Of a stretch of 5,193 nt of DNA, positions 1 to 5,193 are shown piece by piece. The notes under the pieces were generated by a model, which did no database searches, was not told where the DNA came from, and saw only the letters and a program-made list of their open reading frames with translations. Made by a program: the position numbers and the translations under genes. Source of the stretch: Limnohabitans sp. (lineage in GTDB: Bacteria > Planctomycetota > Phycisphaerae > Phycisphaerales > SM1A02); contig JASGCF010000247.1 of NCBI GenBank assembly GCA_030054275.1, positions 1 through 5,193 on the forward strand, given 5' to 3'. How positions within the stretch are numbered: the first letter of the stretch is position 1; each line of letters opens with the position of its first letter.

Positions 1-930
1 TTCGCGACATGTGCGAACGCCGCGAATATTCCATGGGCAATCGTGCGTGGCGTTGGTGACGCGGCCGACGACCCACTTCCGCGCGAAGTCACAACCTTCG
101 TAGACGCGACCGGCGCAACCAAACTCACGCGGGTCCTTCGAAGCGTGCTGCGTCGCCCGTCGCTCATCGGGGAACTTCGCACGCTCGCACGCGCATCACA
201 AGAAGCGCTGCAAAATGCAGCATTTCTCGCCGATGCATTCGGCGCGCTTCCCGCGATTTCACTTTGCACCGCAGAGCGTCCGTTCCTCCTCTACGGCGGG
301 AGTTTTGATCCACCACACGCGCGACATGCATCGATGTTGGCGGACGCGATGCGCGCGCTTGGCGCGCCGGTTGCCACGGTCATGCCGGCTGCGCTCAACC
401 CGTTGAAGCTCGACCATCCGCCCGCCAGTCGCGAAGCGCGCGTCGCGATGTGTCGCGCAGCATTCGCGCAACTTGGGCAACCTGTCGGCGGGGAAATACG
501 ACTTTCATCGCTCGAACTCGATCGTCCGGGCCCGAGTTTTACGATCGACACCGTCCACGCCCTGCTTCAGTCGTATCCGCATCTCGCAGGCGCGATCACA
601 TTTCTCGTTGGAAGCGATGCGATTCGCCACATCGAACACTGGCATCGATGGCGCGAACTTCTGGAACTCGCGCGCCCAACGGTCGTGGTGCGCCCTCCGG
701 ATGACCACGCGACCGTTCGTGCGTTTCTCCGCGATTTCGGCGCGAAACACGGGCTTTCGAAAGGGTTCGCGGACGCAGAGTCGTGGCTCCTACCGCTCGA
801 ACCGATCGATCTTTCGTCGACCGATGTGCGTGCGGCGATCGCTCGCGGAGAGCGGCCCACAGGCCTCGCAGACGGCGTTTGGCGAGAAATCACAACACAC
901 GGGCTTTATGGCTTCGGCAGCGTACGCTGA
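1..930 (+). CDS. nadD: Nucleoside-phosphorylase-like domain fused to nicotinate-nucleotide adenylyltransferase (NadD); 5' end outside window
   Basis: NadD transfers AMP from ATP to nicotinate mononucleotide, giving deamido-NAD in cytoplasmic NAD synthesis. Counting codons from base 1, residues 99-106 are GGSFDPPH, the nucleotide-binding signature. FLVGSDA follows near 201-207 with Trp214 and Trp217, and LSSTDVR at 271-277 is the C-terminal ISSTxxR motif. The adenylyltransferase domain is complete and ends at TGA 928-930. The frame is open to the left edge. Residues 1 to about 85 look like the end of a COG0775 purine/other phosphorylase (MTA/SAH nucleosidase superfamily): a hydrophobic strand, then RGVGDAADDPLP at 16-27, where Asp20 matches the catalytic Asp of the usual SDxAD motif, then VDATGATK and an Arg/Leu-rich helical tail. 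No ATG, GTG or TTG lies between GTG 145 and the NadD core, and GTG 43 or 145 would start inside the phosphorylase fold, so one fused protein is the simplest reading. An oddity is HARH at 106-109 in place of HxGH. The NadD call is firm; the activity of the upstream domain is inferred. Confidence 0.88.
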   Translation, partial: FATCANAANIPWAIVRGVGDAADDPLPREVTTFVDATGATKLTRVLRSVLRRPSLIGELRTLARASQEALQNAAFLADAFGALPAISLCTAERPFLLYGGSFDPPHARHASMLADAMRALGAPVATVMPAALNPLKLDHPPASREARVAMCRAAFAQLGQPVGGEIRLSSLELDRPGPSFTIDTVHALLQSYPHLAGAITFLVGSDAIRHIEHWHRWRELLELARPTVVVRPPDDHATVRAFLRDFGAKHGLSKGFADAESWLLPLEPIDLSSTDVRAAIARGERPTGLADGVWREITTHGLYGFGSVR

Positions 931-936
931 TCGATC

Positions 937-942
937 TACACT
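937..942 (+). promoter_or_regulatory. Possible -10 element upstream of rimO
   Basis: TACACT, within ATCTACACTC, lies 6 bases after the nadD stop and 38 bases before the rimO ATG. The same CTACA(C/T)T string precedes nagZ and lepA, which is the main argument for it. A convincing -35 box at the expected distance was not seen; TTCGGC at 913-918 is a poor match. If real, rimO would have its own promoter and a leader of roughly 30 bases. Confidence 0.3.
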
Positions 943-980
943 CTCCGATTCACGACTTCGCAGTCCACCCTGAACTTCCT

Positions 981-2525
981 ATGACGCAGCAGAAGCCCGA
1001 CATCGCCCGTGTGAGTTTCGTCAGCCTCGGCTGCCCGAAAAACCTTGTCGACAGCGAGAAGATGCTCGGCGTCCTCAAGCAATCAGGCTTCGAACTCGTC
1101 AACGAAGATCAGCGCCCCGACGCGATCGTCGTCAACACCTGCGGCTTCCTCGAAGCTTCCAAAGATGAATCGCTCGAAGTGATTCACGACGCAATTCGCC
1201 GCAAAGAAAACGGCGAGATCAAGCGCGTTGTGGTTGCCGGTTGTTTGGTCCAGCGTCACCGCGCGAAGTTACTCGAGTGGGCCCCCGGCATCGATGCGAT
1301 GGTCGGTGTCTTTGATCGCGATCACATCGTCGATGCGGTCGGCGGTGAAGGCGCTGCGGAAGTCGCGGAAAAAGCGCCGAAGTATTGGATCGCAGGGAAC
1401 GCACTGCAGGCCGCTGCGGAACGCGGCATGAAGACCGTTGGTTTGACGGTCAACGGCGCAGACGGCAAGGGCATCGGTTACTTCGAAGGTGACGAAGATC
1501 GCGTGCGCCTCACGCCGCGTCACTGGGCGTACTTGCGCATCTCTGAGGGATGCAACCAGCGCTGCGCGTTTTGCACGATTCCCTCGATTCGCGGGAAAAT
1601 GCGCTCGAAACCACTCGAACAGATCGCGTCCGAAGCGCGTGGCCTCATGGCATCGGGTGCGTTTGAGTTGAACCTCATCGGACAAGACACCACGAGTTAC
1701 GGCATGGATGTCGGCTACGACGGTGGCTTGCCCGGACTCTTGAAAACGATCAACGGCGTCGCGCGTGAATTCGGCGGCGGCTGGATGCGACTGATGTACG
1801 CATATCCGTCGAAGTTCGACGATGCATCGATCGATGCGATTGCGAATCTCGATCACATTGTGAAGTACATCGACATGCCGCTCCAACACGCGAGCGATGC
1901 GATGTTGAAAGCAATGCGACGACATACAACCCGCGCGCACACCGAGGAATTGCTTGGAAAGTTGCGCGAGCGTGTTCCTGGCATCGCGATCCGCACCACA
2001 TTCATCGTGGGCTTCCCAGGCGAAACCGACGACGACTTCGAGCAGCTGCTCGAGTTCGTCAACGAACAGCAGTTCGACATGATGGGCGTCTTCCGCTACT
2101 CCGCAGAAGAAGGCACACCGGCCGGCACGATGGAGCAAGATCCAGCACTTGCAGTTCCCGACGAAGTGAAGCGCGAACGCGAAGAACGCTTGATGATGTT
2201 GCAGCAGGAAATCGCATTTGAAAACGCGAAACTTCAATCCGAAGCGAAAGCGCAATTCGATGTGCTGATCGAAGGCCCTGCGGCCGGTCGCGTGAAATCC
2301 CGCGCAACGACTGGCGTCACCAAGGGTGGCGCGCTCTACACCGGTCGTGCGTATTTCCAAGCGCCGTCGATCGATTCGCTCACCTACGTGCAGTCGACCG
2401 AAAAGCGCGCGCCCGGCGAACTCGTTCGATGCACCGTCGTCGACGCGAACGGCTACGACCTCGTGGCTGTTCCGACGGATGAACTCGAGAAGCGCGTGTC
2501 GCTTCCGATCATGCATCGGCATTGA
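981..2525 (+). CDS. rimO: Ribosomal protein S12 methylthiotransferase RimO
   Basis: RimO is a radical-SAM enzyme carrying two iron-sulfur clusters. It methylthiolates the conserved aspartate (Asp89 in E. coli) of ribosomal protein S12. The 514-residue product has an N-terminal methylthiotransferase domain with FVSLGCPKNLVDSE at 13-26 and cluster ligands Cys18, Cys54 and Cys88. The radical-SAM core follows with ISEGCNQRCAFC, ligands Cys191, Cys195 and Cys198. Then come IDMPLQHAS at 297-305, FIVGFPGETDDDF at 341-353 and a C-terminal TRAM RNA/protein-binding domain at about 425-497. The LGCPKNLVDSE and SEGC signatures separate RimO from MiaB. ATG 981 places the first motif at the usual distance; the frame is open further upstream (from 783), but that part overlaps nadD and shows no family similarity. 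The protein is longer than E. coli RimO (about 441 residues), mainly through extra sequence at about 121-178 between the first two domains. The start lies 50 bases after nadD and has no Shine-Dalgarno sequence. Confidence 0.95.
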   Translation: MTQQKPDIARVSFVSLGCPKNLVDSEKMLGVLKQSGFELVNEDQRPDAIVVNTCGFLEASKDESLEVIHDAIRRKENGEIKRVVVAGCLVQRHRAKLLEWAPGIDAMVGVFDRDHIVDAVGGEGAAEVAEKAPKYWIAGNALQAAAERGMKTVGLTVNGADGKGIGYFEGDEDRVRLTPRHWAYLRISEGCNQRCAFCTIPSIRGKMRSKPLEQIASEARGLMASGAFELNLIGQDTTSYGMDVGYDGGLPGLLKTINGVAREFGGGWMRLMYAYPSKFDDASIDAIANLDHIVKYIDMPLQHASDAMLKAMRRHTTRAHTEELLGKLRERVPGIAIRTTFIVGFPGETDDDFEQLLEFVNEQQFDMMGVFRYSAEEGTPAGTMEQDPALAVPDEVKREREERLMMLQQEIAFENAKLQSEAKAQFDVLIEGPAAGRVKSRATTGVTKGGALYTGRAYFQAPSIDSLTYVQSTEKRAPGELVRCTVVDANGYDLVAVPTDELEKRVSLPIMHRH

Positions 2526-2531
2526 CGAACT

Positions 2532-2558
2532 GGGCGCGGTGTTTGAATCGCCGCGCTC
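2532..2558 (+). terminator. GC-rich hairpin after rimO, probable transcription terminator or mRNA 3' end
   Basis: Bases 2532-2541 (GGGCGCGGTG) pair with 2549-2558 (CGCCGCGCTC) in a 10-bp stem that includes two G-T wobbles. The loop is TTTGAAT, seven bases. The stem begins 7 bases after the rimO stop, a typical terminator position. No run of T follows, so intrinsic termination is not assured; the hairpin may instead protect the 3' end of the rimO mRNA. Confidence 0.4.
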
Positions 2559-2600
2559 TATGCGATTTCCGACGCGAAACGCGACTACTCAAGTGCCCGC

Positions 2601-2831
2601 ATGATTGCGCCAGAAGACATCGTCGAAGGCGAGTGGGCCGATTGGTACCGCCTTACGCCGCAGGAACGCTGGCGAGAGAGCGAGCGCCTTTGGCTTGTCC
2701 ACCTCTCACTTGGAGGGACGCTTGATCCCGAACCCGATACGCAGAGTCCTTTCTTCGATCCGAGCGCACCAAGTGCAGTCACTGCTGATGGGCGAACAGG
2801 CGTGCGTGTTCTACGGCGCGGCGGAATGTAG
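2601..2831 (+). CDS. Small conserved protein of unknown function (76 residues, WYRLTPQERW / LDPEPDTQSPF type)
   Basis: No function is known. The 76-residue product is soluble and has no signal peptide or membrane segment. A helical first half (WADWYRLTPQERWRESERLW at 13-32) leads into LGGTLDPEPDTQSPFFDP near 37-54, and a basic tail GRTGVRVLRRGGM ends it. From family memory, small proteins with the pattern LTPxERWxES-LW-LGGxLDPEPDxQSPF recur in several bacterial phyla, sometimes beside a nucleotidyltransferase-like gene. The remnant immediately downstream fits that pairing. A role as partner or antitoxin-like component is speculation. ATG 2601 is chosen because the frame is closed by a stop near 2544 and no other ATG, GTG or TTG lies in frame between. 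There is no ribosome binding site. The last 25 or so codons overlap, in another frame, the N-terminal block of the nucleotidyltransferase remnant. Confidence 0.7.
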   Translation: MIAPEDIVEGEWADWYRLTPQERWRESERLWLVHLSLGGTLDPEPDTQSPFFDPSAPSAVTADGRTGVRVLRRGGM

Positions 2832-2930
2832 TCGCGACACTGATCTCGCGATTTGATTGAGCGCGCTGCGGATCGTGCGTACTGGGTACCCTTTCGCGCC
2901 GAACTCGAACGACTTCGTCACGCGCGCTGA
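2758..2930 (+). pseudogene. Remnant of a nucleotidyltransferase-like gene with the middle deleted
   Basis: Two protein fragments of one recognisable family are left, in different frames. From 2758 to 2853 one frame reads RAHQVQSLLMGEQACVFYGA and then AECSRDTDLAI before TGA 2854-2856. This resembles the N-terminal strand-helix-DxD block of small nucleotidyltransferases (typically LLMGGQACVxYGAAEFSRDTDLAIL). From about 2853 to 2930 another frame reads LIERAADRAYWVPFRAELER then LRHAR and TGA 2928-2930, which resembles the usual C-terminal helix (ADRxYWxPLRxELExLRxxR). The catalytic middle, likely over 100 residues, is missing, and the two parts join out of frame near 2851-2858. The second glycine of MGGQ is Glu here (GAA), a further sign of decay. 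The family assignment is from memory of sequence patterns, without a search. A very short functional peptide cannot be excluded. Confidence 0.6.
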
Positions 2931-2955
2931 CGCGAATCCTCGTCGCGACACGCGC

Positions 2956-2961
2956 TACATT
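2956..2961 (+). promoter_or_regulatory. Possible -10 element of nagZ
   Basis: TACATT, in GCGCTACATTG, ends 7 bases before the ATG at 2969. That is the distance from a -10 box to a transcription start, so a transcript from here would begin at or next to the start codon (leaderless). It matches the elements before rimO and lepA. No good -35 box at 16-18 bases was seen; CTGACG at 2927-2932 is about 23 bases upstream, which is too far. Confidence 0.35.
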
Positions 2962-2968
2962 GCCCACG

Positions 2969-3952
2969 ATGCACGCACGCGAAGCAGAAGACCTCGTTCG
3001 TCCTCTTCTCTGGATCGGCTTCGACGGAAAGATTCCGTCGCCCGAAGCGGTGCAACTTGTGCATCGCGGCGTCTCGGGCGTCATCCTCTTTGTGCGCAAT
3101 GTGGGCACCCGCGACGAGACGCGCACACTGATCCACGAACTGAAAGCCATCGCGCCCGGGCCGCTCTTGCTCTCCGTCGATCAAGAAGGCGGCCGCGTCA
3201 CGCGACTCACCGAAGGCTTCGAGCGCTTCCCATCGCTTCGTGACATCGGCGGAAAATCGACCGATGAAGTGCGCGCGATCGGCGCGCGACTTGGTGCGCA
3301 AGTGCGCGACGCAGGCTTCGACATCGATCTCGCACCGGTCGTAGATGTCGATTCGAATCCCGCGAATCCGGTGATTGGCGAGCGATCGTTTTCACGCGAC
3401 CCCGAAGTCGTCGCGCAACTCGGTGCCGCGATGATCCGCGGACTTGAAAGCGAACTCGCGGCCTGCGCGAAGCACTTCCCCGGCCACGGCGACACAGACA
3501 AAGACTCGCACTACGACTTACCGCGCTTGCCCCACGCGCTTGATCGATTGCGCGCATGCGAACTCGTGCCCTTCAAAGCGGCGGTTGCCGCGGGTGTTTC
3601 GTGCGTGATGACGACGCATGTTGTGTTTGACGCGCTTGACCCAGGCGTCGCCGCCACGATGAGTGCTCCCGCGATTTCGCTCTTGAGAGGCGAAGTGGGT
3701 TTCAAAGGTGTCTGCGTGAGCGATTGCCTCGAAATGAAGGCGATTTCCGAGCACTTCGGTTCTGGAGTCGCAGCGGTGCGAGCGGTTGCCGCTGGCGTCG
3801 ATGCACTGCTTGTCTGCCACACGGCAGAGGCCCAACACGAAGTCATCGCGCACCTCGCGGCAGCGGTTGTCGATGGCATCATTCCCGAGGCTCGCATTCG
3901 AGAGGCGCGCCAACGGCTTACAGTCCTCGCAGATCGCCACTGCAGAATGTGA
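2969..3952 (+). CDS. nagZ: Beta-N-acetylhexosaminidase, glycoside hydrolase family 3 (NagZ type)
   Basis: NagZ removes the non-reducing N-acetylglucosamine from GlcNAc-anhydroMurNAc-peptides during peptidoglycan recycling. The 327-residue single-domain size and the lack of a signal peptide fit the cytoplasmic Gram-negative form. From ATG 2969: DQEGGRVTRL at 71-80, LAPVVDVDSNPANPVIGERS at 121-140, and KHFPGHGDTDKDSH at 168-181. The last contains the Asp179-Ser-His181 acid/base dyad peculiar to NagZ enzymes. SDCLEM at 251-256 carries the expected nucleophile Asp252. The residue after it is Cys253, where SDDL is more usual. TTG 2960 gives three extra residues (MPT), but ATG 2969 is preferred because of the codon and the promoter-like element 7 bases upstream. 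There is no ribosome binding site. The gene follows the nucleotidyltransferase remnant and is probably transcribed on its own. Family and fold are firm; the exact substrate in this organism is inferred. Confidence 0.88.
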   Translation: MHAREAEDLVRPLLWIGFDGKIPSPEAVQLVHRGVSGVILFVRNVGTRDETRTLIHELKAIAPGPLLLSVDQEGGRVTRLTEGFERFPSLRDIGGKSTDEVRAIGARLGAQVRDAGFDIDLAPVVDVDSNPANPVIGERSFSRDPEVVAQLGAAMIRGLESELAACAKHFPGHGDTDKDSHYDLPRLPHALDRLRACELVPFKAAVAAGVSCVMTTHVVFDALDPGVAATMSAPAISLLRGEVGFKGVCVSDCLEMKAISEHFGSGVAAVRAVAAGVDALLVCHTAEAQHEVIAHLAAAVVDGIIPEARIREARQRLTVLADRHCRM

Positions 3953-4004
3953 ACGAACACCGAAACTGTGGGAAACACAGCGTGAATCGCAGCGACGGCT
4001 CGGC

Positions 4005-4010
4005 TACACT
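4005..4010 (+). promoter_or_regulatory. Possible -10 element of lepA
   Basis: TACACT, in CGGCTACACTG, lies 11 bases before the lepA GTG start and repeats the string found before rimO. GTGAAT at 3982-3987, 17 bases upstream, matches TTGACA at three of six positions and could be a weak -35. A transcript from here would have a leader of only a few bases. Confidence 0.38.
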
Positions 4011-4021
4011 GCGCGATTCCC

Positions 4022-5193
4022 GTGAAGATCCGCAATTTCTCCATCATCGCCCACATCGACCACGGCAAGAGCACCCTCGCCGACCGCCTCTTACAGGCAA
4101 CGAAGGCCGTCTCTGAGCGCGAGGCACGCGCACAGTTCCTCGACTCGATGGACCTCGAGCGTGAACGCGGCATCACGATCAAGGCTTCGGCTGTGACCGT
4201 GACCCACACCTACAAAGGCGAGGTCTACGAACTCAACTTCATCGACACGCCAGGCCATGTTGACTTCACCTACGAAGTGTCGCGTGCGTTGAAAGCGTGC
4301 GAAGGCGCCGTGCTCGTGGTCGACTCGACGCAAGGCGTGCAGGCGCAAACCGTCGCCAACGCGTATCTCGCAGTTGCTGGTGACCTCACGATCATTCCGG
4401 TGGTCAACAAGATCGATCTTCCTGCTGCGAACCCCGATGGCGTCGCAATGGAAATCGAACAGGTCTTCGGTTTCCCCGCGGAAGAGTGCATTTATGTCAG
4501 CGCGAAGACGGGTCAAGGCATTCAACCGCTGCTCGACGCGATCTGCGAAAAGTTACCCGAGCCGAAAGCACCGACCACCAAGAAGTTGCGCGGACTTGTC
4601 TTTGACGCGAAGTACGACGAGTACCGCGGCGTCGTGATGTATGTCCGTATCTTCGACGGACAACTCAAGCAAGGCGACAAGATTCGCATGATGGGTACGG
4701 GGCGCACCTTCAGCGTCACCGAACTCCTGCGCTACACGCCGTTCCCGCAGAAGGTGAAGATGCTCGACTACGCGCAAGTCGGCTCTGTCTGTGCAGGCAT
4801 GAAGACGCTCGGCGATGTGCGCGTCGGCGACACGATTACGCTTGATCTCGATCCAGCGGAGATCGCGCTTGAAGGCTACGAAGAGCCAAAGCAGATGGTG
4901 CACTGCGACTTCTACCCGTCGAGTGCCGACGAGGAAGGCAAAAAATCCGACTTCGAACAACTGCGCGAAGCGATTGAGAAACTCCACCTCAACGACGCGA
5001 GTTTCACTTTCGAACCGCAGCACTCTGAAGCGCTTGGCTTCGGTTTCCGCTGCGGATTCCTTGGCCTTTTGCACATGGACATCGTGCAAGAGCGTCTTGA
5101 GCGAGAAGGCGGCGTGTCGATTGTGCAGACGGCGCCGACCGTTTCCTACATCATCGATCTGATGGACGGGACCGAGGTTGAAATCCACAACCC
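4022..5193 (+). CDS. lepA: Translation GTPase LepA / elongation factor 4, 3' end outside window
   Basis: LepA (EF4) is a ribosome-bound GTPase of the EF-G family, implicated in back-translocation, translation under stress and 30S subunit biogenesis. The first 390 of about 600 residues are present. GTPase motifs are AHIDHGKST at 10-18 (G1), RGIT at 49-52 (G2), DTPGH at 75-79 (G3), NKID at 129-132 (G4) and SAK at 160-162 (G5). Domain II spans roughly 187-276. The LepA-typical LNDASFTFEP (323-332) and ALGFGFRCGFLGLLHMDIVQ (337-356) mark domain III, which separates LepA from EF-G, BipA and TypA. The missing part includes the LepA-specific C-terminal domain. The start is GTG 4022: the product then begins MKIRNFSIIAHIDHGKST, matching the family N-terminus exactly, and no ATG is available nearby. 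The start lies 69 bases after nagZ and has no ribosome binding site. A few extra residues (about 302-309, EEGKKSD) sit before the domain III helix. Confidence 0.97.
   Translation, partial: MKIRNFSIIAHIDHGKSTLADRLLQATKAVSEREARAQFLDSMDLERERGITIKASAVTVTHTYKGEVYELNFIDTPGHVDFTYEVSRALKACEGAVLVVDSTQGVQAQTVANAYLAVAGDLTIIPVVNKIDLPAANPDGVAMEIEQVFGFPAEECIYVSAKTGQGIQPLLDAICEKLPEPKAPTTKKLRGLVFDAKYDEYRGVVMYVRIFDGQLKQGDKIRMMGTGRTFSVTELLRYTPFPQKVKMLDYAQVGSVCAGMKTLGDVRVGDTITLDLDPAEIALEGYEEPKQMVHCDFYPSSADEEGKKSDFEQLREAIEKLHLNDASFTFEPQHSEALGFGFRCGFLGLLHMDIVQERLEREGGVSIVQTAPTVSYIIDLMDGTEVEIHN

Noticed and set aside
783..980. Upstream extension of the rimO frame from position 783
   Set aside because: It overlaps the nadD 3' end in another frame, and its Arg-rich product does not resemble RimO. 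ATG 981 gives the family N-terminus.
1824..1837. Perfect 14-base palindrome GCATCGATCGATGC
   Set aside because: It is inside rimO and explained by the codons for Ala-Ser-Ile-Asp-Ala. CGATCG and GATCGAT strings are common throughout the window, so an operator role is not supported.
1269..2522. 417-codon open frame on the minus strand opposite rimO
   Set aside because: It lies wholly antisense to an unmistakable rimO. Its product has no recognisable motif and is rich in His, Arg and Cys, as expected from reverse-complemented GC-biased codons.
2857..3243. 128-codon plus-strand frame starting at the nucleotidyltransferase remnant and running into nagZ
   Set aside because: It overlaps nagZ out of frame, and the sequence is low-complexity Arg/Ala/Ser. 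Only the neighbouring frame at 2853-2930 shows a family-like C-terminus.
3966..3980. Short inverted repeat CTGTG-GGAAA-CACAG after nagZ
   Set aside because: The stem is only 5 bp, with no T run and no extension on either side. It is too weak to call a terminator, though its place 13 bases after the stop is suggestive.
3511..4209. 232-codon minus-strand open frame spanning the end of nagZ and the start of lepA
   Set aside because: It crosses two well-supported genes and their intergenic region. The Ser/Arg/Ala-rich product has no family features.
4553..5188. 211-codon minus-strand open frame
   Set aside because: It is antisense to lepA domains II and III, with no motif of its own.

Overview
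The window is a stretch of a GC-rich bacterial chromosome. It is densely packed with genes, all on the + strand. The proteins recalled as most similar, in particular the RimO form, the phosphorylase-like domain ahead of NadD and the small WYRLTPQERW protein, point to Planctomycetota, perhaps Phycisphaerae. That placement is from family memory and is an inference. No AGGAGG-like ribosome binding site precedes any of the four starts inside the window. Instead, a CTACACT/CTACATT element lies just upstream of three of them, suggesting promoters that sit close to the start codon and, for two genes, leaderless or nearly leaderless mRNAs.

Layout: (1) bases 1-930, an open frame entering from the left, encoding the end of a nucleoside-phosphorylase-like domain continuous with a complete nicotinate-nucleotide adenylyltransferase (NadD); (2) 981-2525, RimO, the ribosomal protein S12 methylthiotransferase; (3) 2532-2558, a strong GC-rich hairpin just after rimO; (4) 2601-2831, an intact small protein of unknown function with a conserved look; (5) about 2758-2930, the collapsed remains of a nucleotidyltransferase-like gene, of which only an N-terminal motif block and the extreme C-terminus can be recognised, in different frames; (6) 2969-3952, NagZ-type beta-N-acetylhexosaminidase; (7) 4022 to the right edge, the first 390 codons of the translation GTPase LepA (EF4), starting at GTG.

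Four of the genes are housekeeping: NAD synthesis, ribosome modification, cell-wall recycling and translation quality control. They do not form one pathway, and the spacing and promoter-like elements suggest largely separate transcription units. No mobile element, CRISPR array or RNA gene was seen. The accessory part is the interval 2560-2960, where a small-protein/nucleotidyltransferase pair seems to have lost its second member by deletion. The most unusual intact feature is the phosphorylase-NadD fusion at the left edge.
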